In this document: piece after piece, positions 31,024 through 44,280 of the stretch | Layout: each line of letters opens with the position of its first letter | How positions within the stretch are numbered: position 1 is the stretch's first letter | NCBI GenBank assembly: GCA_013368315.1 | Contig: JAACJM010000213.1 | Coordinates: 1 to 64,000, forward strand | Length of the DNA stretch: 64,000 nt | Reading direction: 5' to 3' | From: Tetrapyrgos nigripes | Lineage: Eukaryota > Basidiomycota > Agaricomycetes > Agaricales > Campanellaceae | The notes under the pieces: model-generated | The model's input: only the letters and a program-made list of their open reading frames with translations | What the model was told of the DNA's origin: nothing | Databases searched by the model: none | Translations under genes and position numbers: made by a program

Positions 31024-32311
31024 ATGTCATACCTCTCCAAGACCTACTCGTTACCTGAACAGATAGAAATCTTTTTCAGAGACAGCGGACCTCCTGTAGG
31101 CTCGAAAAACTACACCACCTTACTTATCTTTCATGGCAATGCTTTCACTGGTGGTAAGGTGCTTATTAGCAAGACATTTCCGCCTCTCCTTCATTGTACA
31201 CGCACCCTATTCACAGATGCGTTCGTCAAGCTGCATGACTACGTGCACGATCGCAACATGCGCGCCGTCGTCTGGAACTGACGAGAATATCCGGGGTCGA
31301 CTCCGTACAGCGATGCAGAAGCTGACGACCTTACCAATGGAAGAAGGGACTTTCTGGATAGAAATGCAGTTCTTATAGCTCACTTTCTCAAGTGCTTTAT
31401 CGAAGAGGAGAGTATTCCAACGATTGATGAGGAACGGGAAGGAGGAGTCGCTCTTTTAGGCTGGTCCATGGGCACGCCAACGGCCACGTCATTCTTTGCT
31501 CACCATGATCTGCTCTCCTCTGATGATTACGAGTTCTTGAGCAAGTATGTGAAGAATCTGATTGTTTATGGTAGATTTATGATTTTATTAACATCATCCG
31601 TATATTGGACGCTTATATGATGTCTTAGACTCACCAGCGCACTATCTCGGATACCAGCACGTACCTCCAGTCAAGGGAGCGTACAATCCTTTCAACCATC
31701 CCGATAATAAGGACAAGAGTGTGGAGGAAGTGTATGACGAATTTGCATTATGGGCCAGCTCGTATTTCGATCACGATCTAGAGGCTGGTGTACAAGGTTG
31801 GGATTTTCGCAAGTATACTGATCGTAGGACGATTTCTACGTGGACTGAAGAAGAAATGGAGAGGATATATCGTCCTGCAAATGCTATGAGGGTTGACAAT
31901 CGCTTGTTTGTGATATTGGTGTCCGCTTCTTCATCTCGTTGATTTAAGCTTGTAGGTCTAGTCAGCCCATGGTCAATACGCTGCGAACCATGACGGTTGA
32001 GGCACTGTTTGACGAAAATACCGTCATCAAGTGCTTTCCAGAGGCTTCCGTGGCTTATATTACCTGCGACCGAAGTCCATGGAACATATTATGGGGAACG
32101 ATGGAACTTCGAAAAGAGTACGCGGAACATGCTGAAAGAGGAGAGAAAATTCGCCCTGTCAAGTTTATCGACGTCAAAGGAGAAAATCACTTTGTGAGCA
32201 GTCACATCCCCTTACTTTTTGTTTCGTCATCTTGACCACAAATGACTCCAGTTATTTTGGGATGACCCTCAAAAGTTTTTACGCGTGTTGCGAGAAAAGG
32301 CCATAAGCTAG
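31024..32311 (+). pseudogene. Alpha/beta hydrolase with a single nonsense codon
   Basis: Five exons: 31024-31153, 31217-31570, 31629-31905, 31956-32193, 32252-32311; 352 codons, all junctions in frame. The family is one common in mushrooms, with MSYLSKTYSLPEQIEIFF, DSGPP, a LLIFHGNAF oxyanion strand, the nucleophile elbow LLGWSMGTP (Ser about 127) and C-terminal VKGENHF carrying the catalytic His. Codon 65 is TGA (31279-31281) within VVWN*REYPGS. Relatives have Arg here, so CGA to TGA is the simplest history. Everything downstream is intact, so this is either a very recent pseudogene, a polymorphic null allele, a read-through gene or a base-call error. The truncated product would lack the nucleophile. 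Type is given as pseudogene because of the stop; family identity is firm. Confidence 0.82.
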
Positions 32312-32472
32312 CATACCTAGTAGAATATGCTCAGTTCATTTTTTGTAGAGTCAAGACGTCATATGTGAACTCCTTGACCCAAAGCGTATGTAGTCGACAA
32401 GCAGCCGTATAGATAATCCTTATTTGAGATTTCTAAGACCTTGAAGTTCAAAGGACTTAAACATCTTGCTAA

Positions 32473-34779
<2,307 letters not shown>

Positions 34780-35154
34780 ACCTGATGATCACAGTAGTAA
34801 TGACGGTGACAGGGCAACGGCAGCTCCTACAGCATCAAGAAGTCTATATGTACTTCGAAACTAGTAAATATTACATTTGTTGAGGTGTATATAGGAAATT
34901 CGAAAGCAAATGTTGGGCTACAATTGTCAATGGATAGACAGGAATGAAAAAGAGGACGAGTGAGCGGTTCTTGGGGATAAAACTACAATGTTGGAGATAT
35001 GTATGCTTATATGCGTCTGTGCTTCGAGGTAACAAAATTCACGGGTAAGTAAATGACCAACGCCAACAGAGAAGAGAGGATGTCCACGGTATCACAATGA
35101 AGCACACGAACAAGAGGAGACAAGTTGAAGTAAATGAAACCGAGGAGCTTTTGA
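34780..35154. other. Convergent 3' region between GluRS and UBR1
   Basis: 375 bp shared by two converging genes; no coding signal. Confidence 0.5.
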
Positions 35155-38100
35155 TCAGAAAGTCTCCCAACCACCGGAATCTAGGGAGCTCTCGAGTTTC
35201 CTGGCGATAACGGTAGGAATCCCATGATTCAACCACGTCTTGCGGATGTCTTCCCATCTAGCATGATGCAGATATTGTCTGGGACCCCGTCTAAAAATGC
35301 AATTATCAGTCTCAGTCCTAGCGTCTGGTGAAGAGACATACCTCATGGAAATGTCAACTTCACCGTGAACATCCAGATAGGGTGATTGGTTGAAAGTACC
35401 ACTGTTGCCGTAGAGATACAAGACAATGCATCTTTTGACAAGGAAGTAGATGCCTAAAGCACCACCGCATCTGGAATGAAGACAGTTAGTCACTATAGTT
35501 GAAAGGACAAGAGATCAAAATCAACGCACTCTCTTGTATGCATATTGCACTCTCCTCTACGTTCATCCATATCGGCACAACAGGTACTCTGGAAGCAGAC
35601 TGTAGCACCACACAAGAGACAAATGGCTGCGTCTGCCGGTACAGTGTTGCATCTCGTGCAAGGGACAAGTTTGTCTGGATCGACGAAAAGATTGTCGAGA
35701 ACGAGAGGAAGCCTTGCTAAGCGATATACACAAGGCAAGTCCAAGACAACGCCAAAGTTTAACGGGGAGGCAGCGTGAGAATGACCATAGTGTGCACACC
35801 AGCCAGAGAGGGCGTTTTGGAGCGTGTCTTGGTGAGGAAGATCGGACAGTTGGGGTATACCCAAGAACTGGAGCAGACGGGAATATTCGTTTACGTCAGA
35901 GCCTGCGAAATCGGGAGTGGGGAAGGAATGGGGAAGAACTGCACGACAAAGCATAGCAGCTTTGCGCAGGAAAGGGAGGGTAAATGCATATAGCAGTTTT
36001 TCGATTCTAGCTTCACCGAAAGTCTCAAAAGCTAGCGTAGCGGTATGCTCAAAGACTGGTGAATGACGAACAACAGACATGAAAAACATCCGTACGTCGC
36101 CAAAAGTATCTTCATGATTCCGTCGGGCTAGCTGAGCAGTGTTATAGCTGCGAATCTTGTTGAGGACGAAAACGAGCCCGATAACGGTGCGTGCCAGGCA
36201 AGCGTAGTATGTCAACACCAGAACATGTCGGATGATGTCCGGCGCTACTGCTGCAGCCTCCACCAAGACGGTGAAAGGATCACGAAGAAGGAGAGGGAAA
36301 GAGAAGGAAGTCAGAGAACTACGACTCCATTCTGGGAGCAATCTTTTAATAATTGCTTGTTTCACAGCTTCCCGACCTTCATCAGGTCTTCCCTTGAAGT
36401 GCATAGCCGCCAGTCTTGTAAGAACGTTTAAGCAACCTCGTATCATCTGTATCTGAGCTTCTGAAAGACTGTCCGCTACGACACTACTGGAGACACCGGA
36501 TCCTCTTTGGGCTACCTCCATACTCGCAATTGTATATCCAATTAGCTCCTCTGGAAGATAAATCCCTGCGCCTCGTTCTCCCGCTTCTGGCTCGTGCCTC
36601 TCCCGAAGATGACGAGTCTGTTGAGAAAAAGACTTGGACACTGTCATAACCGTGTCCACCATCTTGGTCGCTTCGGTAGCATCCCGCTCTGCGTTACGCA
36701 TAGCAACAGAGTACCCAGAGTCTTGAGCACTCCAAAAGACGAACTCCCCTGTGCCATTGCGGAATTGGAGAGACTCCAAGTGCGAATCAGGCTTGGATTT
36801 CAGTATGCTGATACCAGCAGAACGAATCCAGTCAGGGAATGGCACAGTGTTTAACTCTGTAGATAGAGCTTTGGCGACTGGAAGGATGACGTTCCCGAGA
36901 CTTTTACACAGGGGACAGATGTACTCCTTTCGTGGAATAACTTCGGGATGATTTCTCGTGGCCTGAGTTCGGTGTCGTTGTCGAATGGAGATGCTATACA
37001 CCTGGAAGCAGTCCAGATGCATCATATGACTACAAACGGACGAGTGCAACCCGAATCGAGTATACTGTGCTGGGAAGCCGTCGTAATTGGGTGACGAACC
37101 TGCTTTGGCGTCAATGGCTTCGGCATCAGGAGGGGGGAAAGTGGTAATTCGTTCGCCGACAGGACGGTCAAGTGATGGAGGGGACTGTAAAACTTCGTTC
37201 AGATATATCGTGAAACCGTCGGGTTGCCGACGAATAGAACGACTGGGCTGGACTAGTCCCAGCATACCAAAAGACCTCATAGAGTTGAGGTCTTCTTGAC
37301 AAACAATACAAGTTCCGTAAGAGACTTCCTCTTGCTGGGCATCCTCCATGTCCTCGTCCTCTTCATCATCCACATCATCAAAGTTGATGGCGAAGCTAGC
37401 CTGTTGTGCTTTCATTTGCTTCATGATAGCTTCCTGTCTGGCTTTTGCAGCACGCTTCCTCATCTCTTCTGGGTCTGGTGCATCCGCTCCCTTATCGGGA
37501 GGAACAAATCTCCTACTTCGAACCTCGTGAGGAACATAGTTCTGAATCTGATCCAGAACCCATGCAACTCTCGCCTTGTATGGTTTATACCCTTCGTGAT
37601 GCTCTAAAGTGCAAAGGACATCAATAAGAGTCTTCTCCTCCTCAAACGTCTTGATCGCCGCAAGTGCACAGAAAATCGCTGCCCTTTCAACGATGGCCAA
37701 CATGATCAAGTGCAAGACTTGGTCAAGAATGGCTTCGCCAGAAGGTGGTGCAGTGCCTCCAGAAGACTCGGTCCCAACCAACACGTTGTATATCGCGTAG
37801 AACATGACTTGCAACAATGCTTCCGACTCAAATGTGGAAGGAATGATCGCAAATGGCCCTGTCTTCACCTCCATAGCCTTGGGAATAAGAACCGGATCCG
37901 CAACTCCCGTCTTCTTCTTTATCCTATTCTTCAAGATCGTCTCAACCTCTTCCCGTTTATTACGGGTATAGTGGTAGAAGAACGGATTGACCTCGTCAAA
38001 CATCTCGTCTTTGAGCTCGTACATGCCCGAATCTGAAGTCGACTCTGGAGGACGGAAGTTGGTGATCTCCTTCAGTACCCTCTCGAAACACACGTCTTCG

Positions 38101-40897
38101 ACAAGCCGCTCAGACACGCGTTTGACGAGATCGGAATAGGTACATGGGCCCAGTGACAAAGCATGCACGATTTCCCTGCGTACTTGGTCTTCTATAGGCA
38201 TCTTGGATATGCTGGCGCTTTCACTGAGAATGGTGATGAAAAGGTAGAGTACCTCTTCTACCATACTGGCCAGCTGAGTGGCATCATAGGTTCCATGGAC
38301 GAAGGCGCCAGAGAAGTACTGCAGGAGACCAAACCGGTCAAGGATAGTGACGATGATGGTATTGGGATCTAGAATGACGAGGGCAACTTGAAGAATGAAG
38401 AGGTCTTGATCATAGCACAGTTCGCGGAGCATAAAGTCTCGGTAATGGAGGAGTTGACCACGGATGGCGAAGCCATTGCGAACCCATAAGCCAGTGCGAA
38501 TTTGGGCAATCATTGCTAGGACTGGGCCAACTTCAGTATATGATGAAAAAAGGTAAAGTAAGCCATAACTCACCTCTCAGGGGAAAGTCCACCACTGTCA
38601 AGATAGCCTGCTCACTAGCATGCCTCAACATGATATCCTGCACTCTCGTCATGCCAACCTCCATGAGCTTCTGTTCCGTCAACAGATCGACATGTTTGAA
38701 CAGTTCGGCCAATAACCAATGTAACGAATGATGGAAACTGACCCATCCCTCTAAAACGTCGAATTTGATGATGCTGTACGCCGTATCACCAAAGACTATC
38801 TCGTGGAAGGCTATGGGAGGGAATTTGGTCCTGTCCAACCTGTCTTCAGCCAAGGTGCACACCATGAGGATGTGGTGGACGACGGTGGTTATCGCTGAGA
38901 CAAGCTCGGCCGTAGAGGCCTTGCTGAATGCTTGACCATAGACCTTGATGACCCTCGACAACGATAGCGTGACATTGAAGACACTAATCCACGCGTCTGT
39001 CTCAAACTCGACGTGGTTCGTCACTGCCCTCTTATTCGGGTTGACGCACATGAACAGTTGACACGTCTTTGCAAATTGTACGATGAATTCCCGGTTATGG
39101 GCTATGAGGTGTTGTACGGGTTCGTTGTGACAAAGGTATCGCAAGTCACTGAAAACGGGCATAAACCTTTTGGATTTGAAAGGAAAGGTGTCGACGTCGA
39201 GAACGGTGTTGTTAGTGAGAGGAGGATAAGCAATGCGTTTATCCATGATTTGGTTAGTGAAGAAGGCGGTGATGATGGCAAGGAGACGCGTGATGAGCTT
39301 GTGGTGACGAACGATATGATAGGAGACTGAAGGGACTGTAAAAAGTTGGAGGGCGAAGTACTTGATGGAAGTTTCGGCCTCTCGGTCGACAAGGAGATAA
39401 GCATCGATAACGCGATGGTATACTCTAGCAAAGTGGCCAGCTGCAAAAAGGCGTCAGAGGGCGTCATGAACAGGACTACATACATACCGACCGCTAGCTT
39501 GTGATCCCTACTAAGGGTGAGAATGGAGGTGTAAATCTCTTTGAGGCTCAGACGAGGCTTCTTCCATAGTCTGGTATGGCACAAAAATAAACAGTCTAGT
39601 CGTGTGAGGTTTGGAATGTCCGGTAAAGAGTGTAACGCGTGGGTGTTGTACATGTAGGAATTATGGTCCCTTTTCCGTGGTGAAAGCAGCTCCTCGGCAA
39701 TTACCTCACGCAAAATGAGCGTATCAGTGGCCAGCCGACTTTGCGTAAGGTCCAAAAGCCACTCTATGATGACAGCAGCAATCTGCTCGCGAAATGTATC
39801 GTAAGCCCTGCGTATCGTGACCCCGAGGTCGATTTGCGCGATGTTCTGAGCGATTTCAAGGAGAAGGGTGACGTCTGTGCTCATCTTGACGATATCGCGG
39901 CCTTCTTCATCAATCCTATGCGCAGACTCGGAGGCTTCTTCGTGTGTACGACTTGTAAGGTCGCACAGAAGCTTTATCACCTCGTCAAAGGAATGTTTAT
40001 CGTCATTCCAGATGACAACACAATGCTGGTCCTTCATCATCGGATCTGCAGAGGGCTGCAGTCGCAAGTCTGCCTCGCCAGCTGGAACAGAAGGCTCATC
40101 AGGAGAAAAGTCCAGCGTGTCCAGAACAAAGTCCAACGCGTAGCCCACGGTTCTGTTCATGGTTTCACGAAGTTCTGGGGGTACGTTGACGCGGTAAGGA
40201 TAGTTTTTGACCGGCGGAATGACGTCAGAAATTGTCCTGGTACGTGTTTTAGGGGTAGAGGATGAGGCGGGAGAGGTGGTAGAAGGATCTGGGGTTTCCG
40301 AAGTCGAAGGAGGATGGTAAGGACAGTTGATCGGTACTCTCCAAGCCTCTTCATCGCCGCAATCACAACAGCCGCCGGATTGCTGAGCAATGAAGAAGCT
40401 GACGTTGTGGCCGGTGTGATTGGTAGCATGAAAACACCTTGAGCATATTACGCAGCTGTCGTCCAATGCGCAATCCCTATGTAAAGCAACGTCAGCGTCA
40501 ACATGACTCGAAAAACAGAGAGGCCCGCCACTCACTTGCACCGGTAACAAGGCTCGCCCTTCTTGAGGATATGAGCACAGGGCCTGCCAGGTATCAATGG
40601 TTCCTCCTTCCCAGCTCCGCAAAACCCTTGAGAAACCTGAACTTCGTTTAAAAGAGCGTGCATAGGCAAGCTGGAGTTGGAATTGGGGAGGAAAAGATGC
40701 GAGTACGGTCCCCAGAACGCCTCGTAGAGCTCATGCAGAATCTCTGCACGAGTCAGGTTGGTGAATTGGTACTTTCTGTTGCCAGGCATAGTCTCGAGGG
40801 CAAATCTAAGGTGCGAGAGCGGCTCAGACGATCGATCTCTGGTGTTCATTGACGAGGAAAGGAACTTGGAAGGGAAGAAGGAGGATAAGCTGGACAT
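35155..40897 (-). CDS. UBR1: E3 ubiquitin ligase N-recognin UBR1
   Basis: Six exons (minus): 40897-40536, 40476-39488, 39440-38574, 38521-35530, 35470-35342, 35290-35155; 1824 aa, close to the usual fungal length. UBR zinc box at about 107-175 (CAHILKKGEPCYRC through CCDCGDEEAWRVPINC), which binds type-1 N-degrons. A ClpS-like N-domain at about 268-350 (HCVVIWNDDKHSFDEVIKLL) handles type-2 degrons. Long helical middle with FPLRVLAMIAQIRTGLW and RGQLLHYRDFMLRELCYDQ. RING-H2 from about 1142 (CIVCQEDL ... CSHMMHLDCF ... CPLCKSL). The C-terminal cap has HGEVDISMRRGPRQYLHHAR and ends GGWETF. It targets proteins with destabilising N-termini for proteasomal degradation with a Rad6-type E2. I chose Met at 40897, which leaves 136 bp to the divergent Trs33 start. 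The last two junctions, both phase 2, restore family sequence exactly. Confidence 0.95.
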
Positions 40898-41033
40898 GAT
40901 TGTCGTGAAAAGAAAACGGTTTGAGCCTCCTTGGGCAGGAGAAGAGGGAGAAGAGGAGATGCGTAGAAGGAGAGGAAGATGACTGAAACGGAAAGTGTGA
41001 CCAACACGCGTCTCTCCTCTTCCATCAACCACC
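40898..41033. promoter_or_regulatory. 136-bp divergent promoter of UBR1 and TRS33
   Basis: Start codons of two housekeeping genes face away from each other 136 bp apart, so both promoters must lie within or overlap this stretch. No TATA element is evident; the plus side has pyrimidine-rich tracts just before the Trs33 ATG, as is common in fungi. Confidence 0.6.
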
Positions 41034-41994
41034 ATGTCCAGTCGCCCTTCCATACAGATCTCGAGCTCCTCCAAATCCGCCAGCTCGCTGGTCACTCCGA
41101 GTCTCGCTGCTCTGGCCGATCCGCCAATGCGCTATGTCGACGGCGCAATGATGGACTATTTCTTGATCGAAGTCGTCAACACTCTACGTGAATCTTCAGC
41201 TGTAGCGACTGCTCGGTCCAAGAGGATAGAAAAAGAAATGGTTGATGCCGGACTGATCCCACCACCACAACCTGCACTACCGACTTTGCCTCTAAAGACC
41301 GAAAACCCCAGAGACTCGACTGTCAGTCTCAATTCTCGTTCAGGGAAAAACGCTGCAGTGGATGAAGAGGAAGAAGCTATCAGAACGCGTCTTGAAGCTA
41401 TCGGATTGCATGTTGGCGCGAACTTTGCAGAGAGGTACGTATACCTCTTTACAGTATAATCAATACCACTCTAACCGTCCTTAGATTATGTCGGGACAGA
41501 TCTCTATTTACAGAAACCTTGGACGTCATCAAATTTGTATGCAAGGATCTGTGGGCAGCGTGTTGGGATAAACAAGTGGACAACCTGCGGACGAACCATA
41601 GAGTGCGTTTTTACTCCATCCCTCAAGGTATTCCAGCTTACCAAGTCAATCCAGGGCATCTACGTTTTGCAAGACAACGCTTTCAAGACCATCACACGTT
41701 TATCGTCTTGGGAAGGACGGGCCGATGCTACACGCAAAGCAAAACTTGTTAGTAGTGCTTCACTTTGACCATATCTTGCGCTCATCCCTTCTATCACAGT
41801 ATGTCGCAATGCCCGCGGGCCTGATCAAAGGTGCTTTGCAACGGCTAGGCTACTCTACTGCTGGAGTCACAGCAGAGATTACTTCGTTACCTCAATGTAG
41901 GAACTTCCTTCATCAGCCTGCTAGTAGCTTACTGACTACTTCTGATCCCGTATCCTTAGGTACTTTCCAAGTTAGGATGCCGAAAGGACCCTAG
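41034..41994 (+). CDS. TRS33: TRAPP complex subunit Trs33 (TRAPPC6)
   Basis: Five exons: 41034-41434, 41485-41602, 41655-41747, 41800-41896, 41960-41994 (247 aa). Family signatures: RYVDGAMMDYFLIEVVNTL, LEAIGLHVGANFAERLCRDR, DVIKFVCKDLWAACWDKQVD, LRTNHRGIYVLQDNAFK, and GLIKGALQRLGYSTAGVTAE, ending FQVRMPKGP. Trs33 is a small Bet3-fold subunit of the TRAPP complexes that activate Rab GTPases in ER-Golgi and Golgi traffic. A Ser/Pro/Glu-rich loop of about 70 residues (about 55-125) separates the first helix from the rest, a usual place for fungal insertions. The window also holds an Rgp1-like gene, another Rab-GEF component; I see no reason to think the two are linked functionally. Confidence 0.93.
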
Positions 41995-42605
41995 AATTGA
42001 TGTCGTGGTCATCTTATTGTGGTTGTAGACTTCGTCGACATCCAACAACAACAACATCATCATCATCATCATCATCCGCGAGACATTGCACTACTGGACT
42101 CACGGAGAGGCGCGTTGGTAGTAACACCGCCAGGGAACGACAAGATCGTTGTGGGCTTTGGTGCGAGGAGTTGTGCTGCGATGTGCGCTACGACTTGGTC
42201 TACCGCAGGATCTCTAGAAGCATGGGTTGGTAGTAAGGGCCACACTTCCCCGGGGTCCGTCATGTCGCTGGGCAGTTTTTTTGTACACTTCGAGCGCTGC
42301 TAACTCTGTACAACTAACATAGTCGGTCTGCAGGAAGGGAATGATCGCATATACATAAATAAACTACTAGTACAAAGAATTGGAGGTAAAGAGTAAGTGG
42401 CAAGCTGAGGCAACAAGATACATAATAAGATACATAGGCGTACGAATACACGAATTAAAGCAGAGTTGTAGTGATACGATGGATACTAAGATACAATATG
42501 TCCAGCCCAAATCCATCCTTCAAACTTTTCAGCGTTCACAACATGCCTCGTCGACAAGGCAACCAAGTCAAGCCAGGAGCTGGAGCGCAACCTCAGCGTG
42601 ACCCC
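41995..42605. other. Intergenic region between Trs33 and the HGSAQN-repeat gene
   Basis: Both flanking genes end here. It contains a CAA/CAT repeat (42043-42076) and a 94-codon frame (42019-42303) of normal-looking composition after the His run but with no recognisable domain. I do not call it. Confidence 0.4.
42043..42076. repeat. CAA/CAT trinucleotide repeat
   Basis: Four CAA followed by about seven CAT units. Lies just downstream of the Trs33 stop codon. Confidence 0.85.
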
Positions 42606-44186
42606 CTAATTCTCCAAAGCAGAATGAAACCTAGCGCTACGAGCAGTAATAGGACTCGACATGGGTCCCGTTTTGACTGCTTTAAGAGACCTAGACGTAG
42701 TGTCAATCTTCCCAACCTCTCGCGACCGTTTGGTTTTGGTGAGAGAAGTTTTGTTGAGAGAAGACACTACCGCTGGGATGCTGATGCTGTCTATGTTTTG
42801 ACTGGAACCAGAGTTCCACCCTGCGGCGGTGATAGATTCCTTTGGTGTCTCGTCCAAGCCAAGAGAACCACTTAAGACGGAAGTCGATGAAGGATCGATT
42901 AAGCCGTTATTCTGGCTGGAACCATGGTCAAAGTCCAAGGTTGTAGCAGTGGGCGAGGATGAGGATGAGGAAGTCGAAGGGACATCAACTCCGGGGTTTT
43001 GGCTTGATGGCTCTGGGATGCTGATGCTGTCTATGTTTTGACCGGAACCAGAGTTCCACCCAGCAGTAGCGATAGACTCCTTCGGTGTCTCGGACAAGCC
43101 AAGAGAACCACTTGAGACGGAAGTTGATGAAGGATCGATTAAGCCATTATTCTGGCTGGAACCGTGGTCGAAATCAAGAGCCTGAAGAGAGGACGTCGGA
43201 GAGGAAGGAGAAGTCGAGGAAAGACCAACACCGAGTGCGATATCGTTTTGGCCTGAATTGTGCACAAAGTCCAAGGTTGTAGCAACGGGTGAGGATGAGT
43301 CAGGCGATGGAACATCAACTGCAGGGTTTTGGCCTGAGCCATGTACAAAATCGCGTGTGCGTCTCGTCACTGAGGGAGGCGCGACGAAATTGTTTTGAGC
43401 GGAGTTGTGGTTAAAGCTGTTCTGAGCAGAACCATGGTTGAAGTTTGTAGCAACGGATGAGAATGAGTCAGTTGATGGAACAACAACTGCAGGGTTTTGG
43501 CCTGAGCCATGTACGAAATCGCGTGTGCGTCTCGTCACTGAGGGAGGCGCGACGAGGTTGTTTTGAGCGGAGTTGTGGTTAAAGTCGTTCTGAGCTGAAC
43601 CGTGGTTGAAGTTTGTAGCAACGGATGAGGATGAGTCATGTGATGGAACAACAACTGCAAGGTTTTGGCCTGAGCCATGTACAAAATCGCGTGTACGTCT
43701 CGTCACTGAGGGAGACGCGACGAGGTTGTTCTGAGCGGAGTTGTGGTTAAAGTCGTTCTGAGCGGAACCGTGGTTAAAGTTGTTCTGAGCAGAACCGCGG
43801 TTGAAATTGTTCTGAGCTGAACCGTGGTTGAAGTTGTTCTGAGCTGAACCGTGGGGAAAGTCATTGGCTTCGGTGAGGATGGTAGAATCATTGCTGGTGT
43901 CATTGGTGTCGTCAGATGCGGGTTGGACAAGTTTTGAGCTGGAGGGAATATGGTAGACGCATTTGGCCTCGAAATCCGAGTCCGACTGGATAAACAGAGA
44001 TCAGTGGCTGCGCAATGAACAAAAGAATCATGAGCATACCTGAGCACCAGCTTTGATGTCGTCATCCGAAGCGCTAACAACAGCGAATGTCGAAGCGGTA
44101 GAGAAAGCTTTTTCGCGTTCGGTCATGATAGCGGACGTGTAGTACGTGCCATTAATATTTTCAGGAAGGATTGGTTGTCCAGCCAT
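42606..44186 (-). CDS. Repeat-rich HGSAQN protein of unknown function
   Basis: Two exons (minus): 44186-44040 and 43985-42606; 508 aa. The N-terminal 49 residues (MAGQPILPENINGTYYTSAI on) are not repetitive. Exon 2 holds three repeat types: five tandem 9-residue units around FNHGSAQNN (27-bp units, about 43736-43858); three 56-residue units (168 bp exactly) combining FNHGSAQN, FNHNSAQNN, PPSVTRRTRDFVHGSGQN and a Ser-rich spacer (about 43310-43810); and two 80-residue units (240 bp) around DFDHGSSQNNGLIDPSSTSV and AGWNSGSGQNIDSISIP (about 42780-43250). All share the core HGS-x-QN or NS-x-QN. A basic tail (KTKRSREVGK) could be a nuclear signal. No signal peptide or membrane segment. A TATA element lies 87 nt upstream. 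High Asn, Gln and Ser suggest a disordered, possibly assembling protein; function unknown. Confidence 0.78.
42780..43858 (-). repeat. Nested coding repeats (27, 168 and 240 bp units)
   Basis: Exact unit spacing is visible: CTGATGCTGTCTATGTTTTG starts at 42781 and 43021 (240 bp), and GCGTGTGCGTCTCGTCAC-like starts lie 168 bp apart (43353, 43521, 43689). The 27-bp units around GTTCTGAGC-GAACCG run from 43736. All unit lengths are multiples of three, keeping the frame. Confidence 0.88.
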
Positions 44187-44272
44187 GATAAATATGTACA
44201 GAGAAGATGGAACTAGAAGAGAAGAAGAAAAAAAAGATGAGATTGTGAGGTTTAGATGCTAGCCAGGCAGAG

Positions 44273-44280
44273 TTTTTATA
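44273..44280 (-). promoter_or_regulatory. TATA box of the HGSAQN-repeat gene
   Basis: TATAAAAA on the minus strand, 87 nt upstream of the ATG at 44186, giving room for a start site about 30 nt downstream and a 50-60 nt leader. It is the clearest TATA element at a gene start in the window. Confidence 0.6.

Noticed and set aside
39741..40265. 174-codon plus-strand ORF opposite UBR1
   Set aside because: Antisense shadow of a strongly conserved UBR1 exon.
42019..42303. 94-codon frame with a His run downstream of Trs33
   Set aside because: Lies in the 3' region of Trs33, has no domain match and begins in a CAA/CAT repeat.
42780..43858. CRISPR-like regular repeats in the HGSAQN gene
   Set aside because: Repeats are coding, in frame, adjacent without unique spacers, and the organism is eukaryotic.
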